Positions 1-8,212 of a stretch of DNA of 64,000 nucleotides are shown piece by piece. The stretch spans positions 1 to 64,000 of the forward strand of contig JADYYP010000009.1 in assembly GCA_020853575.1 (NCBI GenBank). Direction: 5' to 3'. Within the stretch, counting starts at the first letter, position 1; the number at the start of each line of letters is the position of its first letter. Below the pieces are notes generated by a model that saw only the letters and a list, made by a program, of their open reading frames with translations, ran no database searches and was not told where the DNA came from. The DNA comes from Planctomycetota bacterium (GTDB taxonomy: Bacteria > Planctomycetota > UBA1135 > GCA-002686595). Made by a program: the position numbers and the translations under genes.

Positions 1-2
1 TC

Positions 3-119
3 AAGTCGCAAGCCTGCGGCTTCCGCAACCGCGAGCGCTTCAAGAACGCGATCTACTTCCACTGCGGAGGGCTCGACCTCTACCCCGCGCATGGCTCAAC
101 TACCCACACAACTTCCTGA
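3..119 (+). CDS. C-terminal end of an ISL3-like transposase (partial)
   Basis: The reading frame enters from the left edge and stops with TGA at 117-119. The visible 38 residues read ...[25 protein letters not shown]..., which resembles the C-terminal end of ISL3-family (IS204/IS1001/IS1165) transposases, where a GFRN motif is followed by a short hydrophobic stretch and LDLxP. Most of the protein lies outside the window, so I cannot tell whether it is intact. It sits about 170 bp from a tRNA gene, a common place for mobile DNA. The family assignment comes from memory of the C-terminal motif only. Confidence 0.5.
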   Translation, partial: KSQACGFRNRERFKNAIYFHCGGLDLYPAHGSTTHTTS

Positions 120-291
120 AGCCCCAAAAAAAAGCGCAGCGTCGCGGAGTTGCGGACCGCGCTAGTCCGCGCACGACGCGCTCGCGTCGGGGCCCTCGCC
201 GTTGCACTCGGCGCAGATCTCGGCCATGGTCCAAGCGCGCCGCGGTCATCGCTTGAGCGCCTCTCGCAGGCCCCGGCTGGGCCGCGGGGGG

Positions 292-364
292 TAGCGGTGG
301 AGGGACTTGAACCCCCGACACGTGGCTTATGAAGCCACTGCTCTAACCACTGAGCTACACCGCC
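292..364 (-). tRNA. tRNA-Met (anticodon CAT)
   Basis: The reverse strand folds as a full cloverleaf. The acceptor is GGCGGTG paired with CACCGCT (terminal G-T pair). The D-arm has the usual GTAGCTCAGTGGTTAGAGC form. The anticodon stem is GTGGC/GCCAC with loop TTCATAA (anticodon CAT, plus-strand 329-331), and the T-arm is GGGGG TTCAAGT CCCTC. CCA is not encoded. The loop and acceptor fit elongator tRNA-Met; a lysidine-modified tRNA-Ile2 (also CAT) cannot be excluded by eye. The D-arm and acceptor argue against initiator tRNA. Confidence 0.93.
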
Positions 365-727
365 CCAAGAACTTGGGGGCGAGGACTCTAGCCACGCTGC
401 GAGGGGGGGTCAAGCCGACCGCGCCCAGACGAGTTCGGCGGGTTTTTTCGAAGTTGTCGGGCGGCGCGCCGCGCGAACGACGTTCCTTCCCCTGACGCAG
501 TGGGAGCAATCCCGCTGAGACCGTCGGCGGAAGCTCGCAATAGCCTCCGCCGATGTCGCCCGAAGGGGGCAGCCGTGGAGAGAGCCGGGGCGCGACTTCC
601 GTTCAATCGGATCGCGCCCCGCCTGTTTGGCGCCCAGCGTGTTTGGCACCGCACACCGGGCGGGTGCCGCGCACGGGGGTCGGAGCGCTGGGTTCGGAGC
701 GCGCGAGGCCGATCGCAGCGGCGCGGA
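365..727. other. Intergenic region with two inverted repeats
   Basis: Besides the tRNA promoter, this 363-bp stretch holds two GC-rich inverted repeats: GGGGCGCGA/TCGCGCCCC (587-595 with 612-620) and TCGGCGGA/TCCGCCGA (about 525-554). They lie downstream of the leftward operon ending at 728 and may end its transcript, but neither has a clear U-run. I see no gene here. Confidence 0.4.
385..413 (-). promoter_or_regulatory. Sigma70-type promoter of tRNA-Met
   Basis: On the reverse strand TTGACC (413-408) is followed by exactly 17 nt and TAGAGT (390-385), the latter preceded by GC, giving GCTAGAGT. The -10 box ends 20 nt before the tRNA 5' end. This is the best-formed promoter in the window. It is the internal standard for reading GCTANNNT elsewhere as a -10 element. 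Confidence 0.8.
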
Positions 728-1288
728 CTACGCACCCACGGGTTGGAGCAAGCCACCGATCGAGTGGTAGCGCATGATTCGCTCCACCACTGCCTCGCGC
801 GCCTCGTCGTAGATGCGACAGGCGCCGATGGGGCGCGAGTAAAGGTGGAGCGTGACCGCGCTGCGCCCGGCGCTCGGCTCGATGCGGTGCCATCCGGCCT
901 CGTCGGTGATGAACGCCACGCGACCTGGACCGAATTCGCGCACCGCGCCTTCCCGTAGCCGACCACCCGCCGGGTCGGGGATGAACATCGATTCGCGCAC
1001 GGCCCCGTCGAGCACCGCCATCCAGCAGCGCTGGCCCGCGTGATCGTGGATCGGGCTGCGCTGCCCTTGGCTCCAGCACAAGACGATCAACTCGTAGAGG
1101 TCGCTGCGCCGCACCAGGTTTCGCGAGTACGAACTGGCGTCGAACAGCGCGAAGCGCCGCCAGTCCTCGCTGCGCGCCGCGGCGTAGCTCTCGAGCAGGC
1201 GAGTGACCCGCGCGGCAGCCTTGACGTCCGCGAGGGCGGTATCGAGATCGGCGAGCAGGAAGTCGAGCGCGGTGGGCTGGGCATTCAT
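728..1288 (-). CDS. Cysteine dioxygenase-like protein (CDO type I)
   Basis: The 186-aa protein has the CDO cupin signature SPIHDHAGQRCWMAVLDG (first cupin motif with two metal-binding His) and later RIEPS...AVTLHLYSRPIG with the third His. CDO oxidises cysteine to cysteine sulfinate with a mononuclear iron. The family is usually about 180-200 aa, so it is full length. The ATG at 1288 overlaps the TGA of the upstream class V PLP gene as ATGA, so the two are translationally coupled and should act together in cysteine or sulfur metabolism. The bacterial 3-mercaptopropionate dioxygenase subgroup is the main alternative and cannot be separated from sequence alone. Confidence 0.85.
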   Translation of the reverse strand: MNAQPTALDFLLADLDTALADVKAAARVTRLLESYAAARSEDWRRFALFDASSYSRNLVRRSDLYELIVLCWSQGQRSPIHDHAGQRCWMAVLDGAVRESMFIPDPAGGRLREGAVREFGPGRVAFITDEAGWHRIEPSAGRSAVTLHLYSRPIGACRIYDEAREAVVERIMRYHSIGGLLQPVGA

Positions 1289-2436
1289 CTTTGAGCTGCG
1301 ACGGCAGAGCCAGATCGAAGTGCGGCGCACGCCTCGCGAAGCGCCTCGGCGGCGCCAGCGACGTGAGACGCGTCGGTGTACAGGCCAGTGGTGAAACGCA
1401 AGGTCGAACGCGCGCGTTCCGTGTCGATCCCCATCGCGGACAGGACATGCGAGGCCTCCCCGCTCGCAGCCGCGGCTCCAGTCCCCACGCTGACGCCTCG
1501 CGCGGCGAGCTCGGCCTGCAGCGCGCTCGCTCGGAACCCGGGAAAGGCCATGCTCAAGGTGTTCGGGAGACGAGGCTCACAGCCGTTCTCGATGGCGTCG
1601 GGAACCACCGCGCGGAGCGCATCGCGCAGCTCGTCACGCAAACGCGGTGAGCGCAGACCGTCGAACTCCCCCTGGGTCAGCAGTTCGAACGCGCGCCCCA
1701 GTCCAACGGCCCCGCTGGTGTTCTCGGTGCCGTTGCGCCGACCGCACTGCTGACCACAACCATGGATCAACGGGGCGAGCTCGATGCCGCTGCGCACGTA
1801 CAGCACACCACACCCCTTGGGCGAGTAGAGCTTGTGGCCGGAGAGGCTCAACAAGTCGCATCCCAACCGCGCGACGTCGAGCGGGAGTTTGCCGAGCGCT
1901 GCCACTGCGTCGCAGTGCAAGCGCACCCCGGCCGCACGGCACAGCGCGCCGATCTCGCGCCAAGGCTGGATCACACCGGTCTCGTTGTTGGCCAGCATGA
2001 TCGAGACCAGGAACGTATTCGGACGCAGAGCGCGCTCGAGATCCGCTGGGCGAACAGCACCGGCCTCGGTCACCGGCAGAACAGTGAGCGCGTGCCCCCT
2101 CCGCTCGAGCTCGCGAGCGGCGTTCAGCACCGACTTGTGCTCGATGGCACTGACGATCAAGTGACCCGAGCTCGCGCTGGGCGCCGATCCGAACAGTGCC
2201 CAGTTGTTGCTCTCGGTGCCGCCCGAAGTCCAGACGAGCTCAGCGCTGCTGCATCCCAATCCGCGGGCAACATGCTCGCTCGCCGCATCGATGGCACGCC
2301 GCGCCCGCAGCCCCTCGATGTGGCTCGCCGAGGGATTCCCGTAGGTCGCCGAGAAACTCTCCAGCGCCGCACGCGCGACCAGCTCGTGGACGGGCGTCGA
2401 ACCTGCGGAGTCCAGATAGATCGAGGTCGAGCTCAA
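1285..2436 (-). CDS. Class V PLP enzyme, NifS/IscS-like but lacking the catalytic cysteine
   Basis: The 383-aa protein has the cysteine desulfurase architecture: YLDSAGSTP near the N-terminus, the SGTESNNWA-type phosphate-binding stretch, and the PLP-lysine motif LSLSGHKLYSPKG (Lys about residue 201). The flexible loop that carries the persulfide-forming Cys in NifS/IscS (SACTSG or similar, just before SHVL) reads GTGAAAASGEASHVL here, so that Cys is replaced by Ala. True desulfurase chemistry is therefore doubtful; a related lyase role such as cysteine or cysteine-sulfinate C-S cleavage is an inference. The start is TTG at 2436, 6 nt after a CACAAT element, and the gene is coupled to the CDO gene. 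Confidence 0.85.
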   Translation of the reverse strand: MSSTSIYLDSAGSTPVHELVARAALESFSATYGNPSASHIEGLRARRAIDAASEHVARGLGCSSAELVWTSGGTESNNWALFGSAPSASSGHLIVSAIEHKSVLNAARELERRGHALTVLPVTEAGAVRPADLERALRPNTFLVSIMLANNETGVIQPWREIGALCRAAGVRLHCDAVAALGKLPLDVARLGCDLLSLSGHKLYSPKGCGVLYVRSGIELAPLIHGCGQQCGRRNGTENTSGAVGLGRAFELLTQGEFDGLRSPRLRDELRDALRAVVPDAIENGCEPRLPNTLSMAFPGFRASALQAELAARGVSVGTGAAAASGEASHVLSAMGIDTERARSTLRFTTGLYTDASHVAGAAEALREACAALRSGSAVAAQR

Positions 2437-2609
2437 GGCCGCATTGTGCCGCCGCGCGCCGTTCGCGCCCAGGGGAGTGCCTGCGCGCGCGGTCGCGCCT
2501 CGGCTGCCGGGAGCCCGCCGGCTGGGTTCACCCCGAACTCGAGAAGCGCCCGCGGGCCCGTTGCGCTCGACGCTCGAGTCACGGGGCGGCGGTGGTCGAT
2601 CGATCCCCC

Positions 2610-3116
2610 ATGGCGCGCCAACGCAGGAGCCTGTGGAACGAAAGCTCGGTCGAAGGACTGATCGCCGCGCGCTCCGCCCACGAACTCGACGCGGAGCTGC
2701 TGCGCATGACGTCGAGCCTCCACGGGGTCGGCGCCGTCGCCATTTGGAGGCGCGTCGCGGTCGGTCGGAATGCCGCGGCGTGGATTCCGGTGCTGACGCG
2801 CGGCCAAGCGGAGCTCCTGCCGGCGGCCGGCCTGGTGCGCTCGGCGCTCGAGGGCGCGCTCGACGAACGCCTGCCCGGTGGCGCCGTCGTGGTCACGCCG
2901 CTGGTCGGTGAGCGCTTCGCGGCCGTGGTGTTCGCGAGCGATCCGGGAGAAGCCGCCTGCGACGCGACCTCGGGATGGCTCGGCTTGCATGCGGCGCTCG
3001 CGAGCGCCCAGGGACACGACCAACGCTCGAGCAATCCCTTCGGGCCGCCGATGCCAGGCCTGCCGCGCGCCAGCGACGATGGCGCCAGCGACGGCAGCCC
3101 GGACGAGCGCGTCTGA
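2610..3116 (+). CDS. Hypothetical protein (possible GAF-like fold)
   Basis: The 168-aa frame starts with ATG at 2610 and runs divergently from the PLP-enzyme gene. Its body alternates helices and strands (ESSVEGLIAARSAHELDAELLRM, then VGAVAIWRRV, ALDERLPGGAVVVTPLVGERFAAVVFASD), a pattern that recalls GAF-type sensory domains. The C-terminus is a short Pro/Ser/Asp-rich tail. I do not recognise a family. An open frame exists on the other strand too, so the call rests on the protein-like residue pattern. Confidence 0.45.
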   Translation: MARQRRSLWNESSVEGLIAARSAHELDAELLRMTSSLHGVGAVAIWRRVAVGRNAAAWIPVLTRGQAELLPAAGLVRSALEGALDERLPGGAVVVTPLVGERFAAVVFASDPGEAACDATSGWLGLHAALASAQGHDQRSSNPFGPPMPGLPRASDDGASDGSPDERV

Positions 3117-3381
3117 CAGGATTATCATCCCGGGCGGCGCTTCACGGTTGTCGTTGCCAGCAGAGCACTTCCGTCGCTTGCCGGACTCGATGTCGAGAGC
3201 GTGCGATGGCGAAACTCGGGCTCGCTGGCCAGCGCGAGTTGCGGCCCTTCGGAGGGTGGCCTACTCTTCCAACGTGCGAGCGGTTCGCCGCTTGCGCATG
3301 TGAGATTCCATCGGGAGGTGCTCGCACTTTTGCGAGCGGTGTGGGCACCCGGGAAGCTTGATGGAGTCTCCTCTCTCCCTC

Positions 3382-3419
3382 GGGCCAGTGATCGGCAAGG
3401 TCACTGGCCCCCTTTGTTT
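3382..3419 (+). terminator. Rho-independent terminator-like hairpin
   Basis: GGGCCAGTGA (3382-3391) pairs perfectly with TCACTGGCCC (3401-3410) across a 9-nt loop and is followed by CCTTTGTTT on the plus strand. The stem is 10 bp. It lies about 265 bp downstream of the gene ending at 3116. Confidence 0.65.
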
Positions 3420-3473
3420 CCCGCCGCCTCGGCCTTGTTGCCCGCCGGCCCGGCCTTGTTCCCCGCCGGCTCG
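3411..3473. repeat. Three imperfect 21-bp tandem units
   Basis: Units at 3411-3431, 3432-3452 and 3453-3473 share the form (g/c)ccttgttNcccgccggcNcg. The array abuts the terminator hairpin. No function can be assigned. Confidence 0.7.
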
Positions 3474-3915
3474 CACACCGAGCGTCCCGGCCGGGCCCGG
3501 GTGGCTTCGGACGACGGGTCGAGGCTCGCCGCGGATGCAGCGCGGTCCGGCGCAGGCCGCGACCACGACTGGGCACGCTCCGCGGCAATAGACGAGACGC
3601 CAACGAGGTCCACTCCGTGTTCCGCGGACCGCGCTGGCGTCGGGTTGAGACCCTCTGGCTCGACGGACCCGAAGCGCTGTGCGAGCAGACGAACTTCGTG
3701 TCCTTGGACCGCGGTCTCGAGGCTTCGAACCAACTCTCCCTGGTTGCCCCCTTGGTGCTCTCGCGAGGAGCAATCCGGGACCAATCGCACGGACCAAGTT
3801 CTCTTTTTTTCGTCGATCGCGCGACAACCGCGCGCTCCCACCGATTGGCGGGGCTTCCTGGACGACGAATGGACTCGGGCCAAGCCGCGCCTGCCCCCGG
3901 TCGAGCTGAGTTCCC

Positions 3916-5427
3916 CTAGGGGTTCACGACCCAGGTGTGGAGCGCGCCATCCGACTCCGCCAGCAGCACGCGCGCATTCGGCGCGTCGAAGCTCCAGGCC
4001 GTGCTCAGGATGCCGTCCCGCAGCACGAAACTGGGCGCCGACGAGTACCCCTGGATCTGCACTTGGTCGGGGAGTCCATCCGCGGTGCCGACCTCGATCG
4101 AAAGTGCCGCTGAAGCACTCAGACCGGCCGAGGCCAGGTCGATCGCGACGCTCGCCAAGTTGGCCGTGTCGAGCACCTGGACGTGGTTGAGTCCGGAATC
4201 GACGCTCCAGCGGAAGGGGGTGAAGCTGCCGCTGACGTCCTGATGGATGTCGAAGTGGAAGTAGCGCGCATCGCGATCGGCCAAGGTCTCGGCCGCGTCG
4301 GGCAGCGACAGCTTGAAGGTGCGCAGCCAGTCGCACACCGCGCGTTCCGAGACCGCGTCCCACGAGTGGCCAGGGTAGTTGATCACCGACAGCACGTGAC
4401 GCGTCGGGCTCGCCCCCCGCGCCAGCAGATGGGCCCGGAACAGCTCGTTCTGCGTGATCAGGTACGGCACATCGCCGGTGGTCCGCGTCGAGTGCGTGCC
4501 GAGGTGGATCAGGTTGCGACCGAGATCGGTGTCGAGGTCGACCGCCAAGCTCAGGGGATCGAAGCTGAACACCGACGAGCGCTGCATCGGGAAGGGCTGA
4601 GCGGACCCGCCGAAGCCGAAGAAAGAGTCGTACAGAGCGACGATCGCGGGCTCGAGCTGAGGGTAGGTGTCCTCGTGAGAGAGGATTCCCGACTCGTTGA
4701 AAACCGCAGCGAACATCGTCTCGCGCGGGTCGAGATGGCGCGCGGCGAAGTTCATCGCCGCTCCGCCACCCATCGAGAAGCCCACGGCGTAGACGCGCGT
4801 CGGGTCGACCGCGAAGTTGCTCCTCGCCCAAGCCAGCGCCGCCTCGGTGTGCTGCTGGCTGCGCAGATTGGAAAAGTGCCGCTGCCCCCCACCGAACGGT
4901 GCGAGGCAGTACCAGCCGCGCCGACGCGCCTCCTGGAAGAAGCTGGTGTGAGCCAGGGCGTCGTAGTGGCCGACGCCGTACTTGTGGAACACCACGAGCA
5001 GCGGCCGCGGGCCCGCCGCGGCGGTCTCTTGGAACAGGAACGCTTCGCTGGCGGCCGCGACGGGGATCGTGACTTCGTACAGCGTGGGGAGCGGGTCGAC
5101 CGAGCCGCCCGCGCCCAGCAACGCCTGGGATCCGCTGCCCGGTCCCCCGGATAGCGTCCGAACCTGGAGGCCGCCGATGGTCCCGCTCGCCGTCAAGCGG
5201 CCGGCGCTGGACTCGAGTTCCTCGGCGCGCACGTTGCCGCGACCCGACTCTTCGAGCGAGCGCGCGTACGGCGTCGAGTCGCGCGCTCCCTGCCTGCCTG
5301 CCAGGGCGACCTGGGGCGCGGGGCTGCGCGCGGGCACCGTGGGCGCCGGCTGCTGCGCGGGAACGAGCATCGAGAATGCGAGGGTCAGGAGCACCAGTGT
5401 TCCTTGCGCGGCCGCCCCACCTGCCAC
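3916..5427 (-). CDS. Secreted alpha/beta-hydrolase (esterase/PHB-depolymerase-like)
   Basis: The 503-aa protein opens with a signal peptide (hydrophobic TLVLLTLAFSMLVPAQQ). A low-complexity linker follows to about residue 120. The hydrolase domain has PLLVVFHKYGVGHYD (oxyanion-side strand), HTEAALAWARSNFAVDPTRVYAVGFSMGGG with nucleophile Ser in GFSMGG, and a candidate His in INYPGHSWDAVSE. The last 130 residues look like an added beta-rich domain. The form fits secreted feruloyl-esterase or PHB-depolymerase-like enzymes; the substrate is unknown. The start is GTG at 5427; a later start would remove the signal peptide. Confidence 0.75.
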   Translation of the reverse strand: MAGGAAAQGTLVLLTLAFSMLVPAQQPAPTVPARSPAPQVALAGRQGARDSTPYARSLEESGRGNVRAEELESSAGRLTASGTIGGLQVRTLSGGPGSGSQALLGAGGSVDPLPTLYEVTIPVAAASEAFLFQETAAAGPRPLLVVFHKYGVGHYDALAHTSFFQEARRRGWYCLAPFGGGQRHFSNLRSQQHTEAALAWARSNFAVDPTRVYAVGFSMGGGAAMNFAARHLDPRETMFAAVFNESGILSHEDTYPQLEPAIVALYDSFFGFGGSAQPFPMQRSSVFSFDPLSLAVDLDTDLGRNLIHLGTHSTRTTGDVPYLITQNELFRAHLLARGASPTRHVLSVINYPGHSWDAVSERAVCDWLRTFKLSLPDAAETLADRDARYFHFDIHQDVSGSFTPFRWSVDSGLNHVQVLDTANLASVAIDLASAGLSASAALSIEVGTADGLPDQVQIQGYSSAPSFVLRDGILSTAWSFDAPNARVLLAESDGALHTWVVNP

Positions 5428-5504
5428 ACGGGAGCGCGCACGCGTCGACGAAGCTTACAACGTGGGACAGCTCGGCGACGTGACAGCTCGTTGATTCCGA
5501 TTTC

Positions 5505-6419
5505 CTACGGAATCGTCAGCAACTCGGCAGCTAGCCCAAAACGCAGGCCCCGTCCGGAGACACTGGCATCGGCGCACCCCAAGCGCTCGAGCACCGCCGC
5601 CAGACAGGCCAATCCGGCAGGAAGAATCTGCGCGCGCTCTCGCTCGATCCCGAACTCGAGCCGTTCCCGCGCCGATCGCCGGCGCAGGAGCTCCGCCCAC
5701 GACCGGGCGCTCGACGCTCGCACGCGCCGCCCCTCGGCGAGCGCTGGATCGAAGCGCTCGAAAGCTCCCTCGAGCGCCGCCAGGTTGGCGCCGGTGCCCC
5801 CGAGCGCAACCACGCGCGCCGCTGGCCGAGGCTCGAACACGGCGCATTCGCGCTCGAGAGTCGCATTCAACGCGCTCCAGCGCTCGTCGCTCCAGGCGGC
5901 CTCTCCGCAGTCGAGCCCGAAGCGCTCGCTGGTCACCACCGCGCCGATCGGCACCGAGCAACGCGAGCGACCGTTGTCGGCGGCCACCTCTGTGCTGCCC
6001 CCGCCGACGTCGACGACTGCGAGCCGTTCGTCGGGGCGCCCGCCGCTGACCGCCTGCCAGCCCAGGCGAGCCTCGTCCTGCTCCGCCAACACCTCGATCT
6101 CGATGCCGCATTCGCGCCGCGCGCGCTCGATGAATTCGGCTGCGTTCGTCGCACGGCGCAAGGCTGCGGTGCCCACCGCGCGCACTGTCACTTCGGACAA
6201 TTCCAGCGCCTGCAAGCGAGCGGCGAATTCGTGCAAAACCACGAGTCCGCGCTCGATGGACGCTGGCAGCAGCGAAGCGCTGGTTGCCAAGCCCGCACCC
6301 AAGCGCGGCGTGCGGCAGTGATCCTCGACGACCTCGACGCCGCCACCCGCGGCGCGGCGCGCGACGAGCATCAAGAACGTGTTGGTGCCCAGGTCGATGG
6401 CGACGACCGTTGCGCTCAC
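5505..6419 (-). CDS. Ppx/GppA-family exopolyphosphatase
   Basis: The 304-aa protein begins ATVVAIDLGTNTFLMLVAR, the first phosphate-binding loop of the actin-like Ppx/GppA fold. It continues with VGTAALRRATN, the catalytic-Glu region EVLAEQDEARLGW, and the second loop VVDVGGGSTEV. It lacks the C-terminal HD domain of long Ppx enzymes and has the length of the short Ppx1/GppA type, which hydrolyse polyphosphate or pppGpp. The GTG start at 6419 overlaps the previous stop as GTGA and is preceded by an AGGAGGAG ribosome-binding site, so it is the last gene of a coupled run. Confidence 0.88.
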   Translation of the reverse strand: MSATVVAIDLGTNTFLMLVARRAAGGGVEVVEDHCRTPRLGAGLATSASLLPASIERGLVVLHEFAARLQALELSEVTVRAVGTAALRRATNAAEFIERARRECGIEIEVLAEQDEARLGWQAVSGGRPDERLAVVDVGGGSTEVAADNGRSRCSVPIGAVVTSERFGLDCGEAAWSDERWSALNATLERECAVFEPRPAARVVALGGTGANLAALEGAFERFDPALAEGRRVRASSARSWAELLRRRSARERLEFGIERERAQILPAGLACLAAVLERLGCADASVSGRGLRFGLAAELLTIP

Positions 6420-7306
6420 TCCGCTCCTCCTGCTTTCTGGCCGGGCAACTCGTCGATCTGACCGTGGCATTCGCCGAGGAGCGAGAACACCTGAACGCGC
6501 TCCGCGTCGCGATCGATGACGGCCACGCGCGCGCGCGCCTCGAGCGCCTCGACCTCGACGACGACGTCGCCGGGCTCGCGCACCTGGCCGTGGTCCTCGC
6601 CACATTCCGCGAGCACGCGCACGAGCCGTCCAGCGGCGTCCACCAACAGCAGGGCGCTGTCGATGCCGCCTGTCGCAAGCAGGCAGCGACCTCCCGGAAG
6701 CGGGGCGACCGCGACCGGCTCGAAGCGCACTCCCGGCCGAGTCGCGATGCGGAATGCAAAATGGAACTCGCCCTCGCGGAAGACCTGCACCTGACCGGCG
6801 GCGCGCTCGCACACGAACACGTGCTCGTCGAGCGCTGCGATGCGCACGACCCCGTTGAAGCGCGCGAGCGGATTGCCCTGTGGGCGCAGGGAGTCGACGA
6901 ACGTGCCGTCTTCCCTGACGAGTTGCAACGCATGCCGCCGCCACCCGCCCAGGCCGACCCACAGGTTGCGGCGGTCATCGCGTTCGCTGACGGCGACGTC
7001 GACGGCGCCGCGGAACAGACCGCGCGCGTCGTCGCGCTCCAGCGTCGCACCGGGCAACACTCGCGTCTCGCGGCCGAACAGGCTGAAGGCGCGCAGGGCG
7101 TTGCTCGCGCCGTCGGCGATCCAGACTTGGTGGTCGGAGTCGACCTCGATTCCACCCAGCTCGCAGGCCTCGCCATGGGGACCGCGGAACGAGAAGCCCG
7201 CGCCCAGCGCGCGTCCGTCGAGATCGTATGGACGGACGTGCGCGGTCTGCTCGTGGCGCGCGACGTACAAGACACCCGAGCGCAACGAGAGCGAGCCGTG
7301 GTTCAC
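6416..7306 (-). CDS. NHL-repeat beta-propeller protein
   Basis: The 296-aa protein consists of repeated blades of the type GGIEVDSDHQVWIADGASNALRAFSLFG, VDVAVSERDDRRNLWVGLGG, VFVCERAAGQVQVFREGEF and VAVIDRDAERVQVFSLLGE, typical of a six-bladed NHL/YVTN propeller. No signal peptide is visible, so it may be cytoplasmic. The GTG start at 7306 overlaps the stop of the metallophosphoesterase gene (GTGA). Sequence upstream of it belongs to that gene. Binding partner unknown; the context suggests a regulatory or scaffold role next to phosphatases, which is inference. Confidence 0.75.
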   Translation of the reverse strand: MNHGSLSLRSGVLYVARHEQTAHVRPYDLDGRALGAGFSFRGPHGEACELGGIEVDSDHQVWIADGASNALRAFSLFGRETRVLPGATLERDDARGLFRGAVDVAVSERDDRRNLWVGLGGWRRHALQLVREDGTFVDSLRPQGNPLARFNGVVRIAALDEHVFVCERAAGQVQVFREGEFHFAFRIATRPGVRFEPVAVAPLPGGRCLLATGGIDSALLLVDAAGRLVRVLAECGEDHGQVREPGDVVVEVEALEARARVAVIDRDAERVQVFSLLGECHGQIDELPGQKAGGAE

Positions 7307-8175
7307 GCCACACCTCGCCGCAACTCGATCGAGACCAGCTCCGTCGGCGCGCCGATGCGCAATGGCAATCCGATCGAGCCCAGCCCGCGGCTCACGATCA
7401 GGCGCGTCGCGCCCAAGTGAACGCGCAGGCCAGGGTGCGCGGGTCCGGCGCGGCGCGCGAGCGGGAGATCGAGTTGCGTTCCGTGGGTGTGCCCCGAAAG
7501 CACTGCCAAGCAGCGCGGCCCCGCGAAGAGCAGCGCTCCCGCGGGATGATGGCACAGCACGACCTCGAAGTCCGAGGGCACGACCGAGGCTCGCGCCCGG
7601 CGGACATCGATGACCCTCGCCTCCTCCAGATCTTCGACGCCGACCAACGCCAGGGCGCCGCCCTCGACCTCGAAGCGTCGCGCGTCATCGCGCAGGAACT
7701 GCACTCCGCGCGCACCCCAGTCGCGCACGATCTCGTCCTCGCGCCGGTCGCGATAGTCGTGATTGCCGAAGATCGCGTACACGCCCATGGGCGCTCGCAA
7801 GCGCGCGATGTCCTCCGCGATTCCACGCGCTTCGTCGACGTGGTGCGTGATCATGTCCCCCGTGATCACCACCAGGTCGGGCTCCAAGCGCTCGACCATC
7901 TCGACCGCGCGCGCGAGATCCCCCCGCCGCATGAACGGGCCGGCGTGCAGATCGGACAGTTGCACGATGAGCAGGCCTTCGAGCCCCGCCGGCAACTCGG
8001 CGTGGGTGATCAGCTCGCGGCGCACGCGCAGGCCGGGCGGGGAGAGATGCGCTTTTCGGTACCACGCGCGACCGCCGCACATCAACGCCAGGCGCTCCAC
8101 GACTCGCACGGTCGCGCGCCGGACGAGCGAGTGCCGGCGCTGGGCTTGTCGGGGAGCTTGCGGCGAGTCGTGCAT
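7303..8175 (-). CDS. Calcineurin-like metallophosphoesterase (YaeI/YkuE type)
   Basis: The 290-aa protein carries the five metallophosphoesterase motifs in order: VQLSDLHAG, VVITGDM, IFGNHDY, VLCHHP and LSGHTHGTQ. The N-terminal 60 residues are basic and have no clear long membrane helix. The family hydrolyses phosphomonoesters or diesters with two metals, and YaeI/YkuE members act on lipid substrates at the membrane. It heads a three-gene run joined by GTGA overlaps with the propeller and Ppx genes. A GCTATAGT element (8219-8212, reverse strand) lies about 37 nt upstream of the ATG. Confidence 0.85.
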   Translation of the reverse strand: MHDSPQAPRQAQRRHSLVRRATVRVVERLALMCGGRAWYRKAHLSPPGLRVRRELITHAELPAGLEGLLIVQLSDLHAGPFMRRGDLARAVEMVERLEPDLVVITGDMITHHVDEARGIAEDIARLRAPMGVYAIFGNHDYRDRREDEIVRDWGARGVQFLRDDARRFEVEGGALALVGVEDLEEARVIDVRRARASVVPSDFEVVLCHHPAGALLFAGPRCLAVLSGHTHGTQLDLPLARRAGPAHPGLRVHLGATRLIVSRGLGSIGLPLRIGAPTELVSIELRRGVA

Positions 8176-8212
8176 CGTCGGAGGCCGCGTCGACGCGGCG
8201 CGAGGACGCGGA

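Larger units (their letters stand above)
3117..3915. other. Long intergenic region without a convincing gene
   Basis: These 799 bp hold a hairpin terminator (3382-3419) and three 21-bp tandem units (3411-3473). The rest is GC-rich with open frames in several phases but no protein-like composition, start signal or motif. A T-run (ctttttttc) lies near 3803-3811. I see no supportable gene. Confidence 0.5.

Noticed and set aside
3401-4831. A long leftward frame ending in GNKA repeats (AGNKAGPAGNKAEAAGNKGGQ region)
   Set aside because: Most of it lies in another frame of the secreted esterase gene. The repeat at its end is the non-coding 21-bp tandem array.
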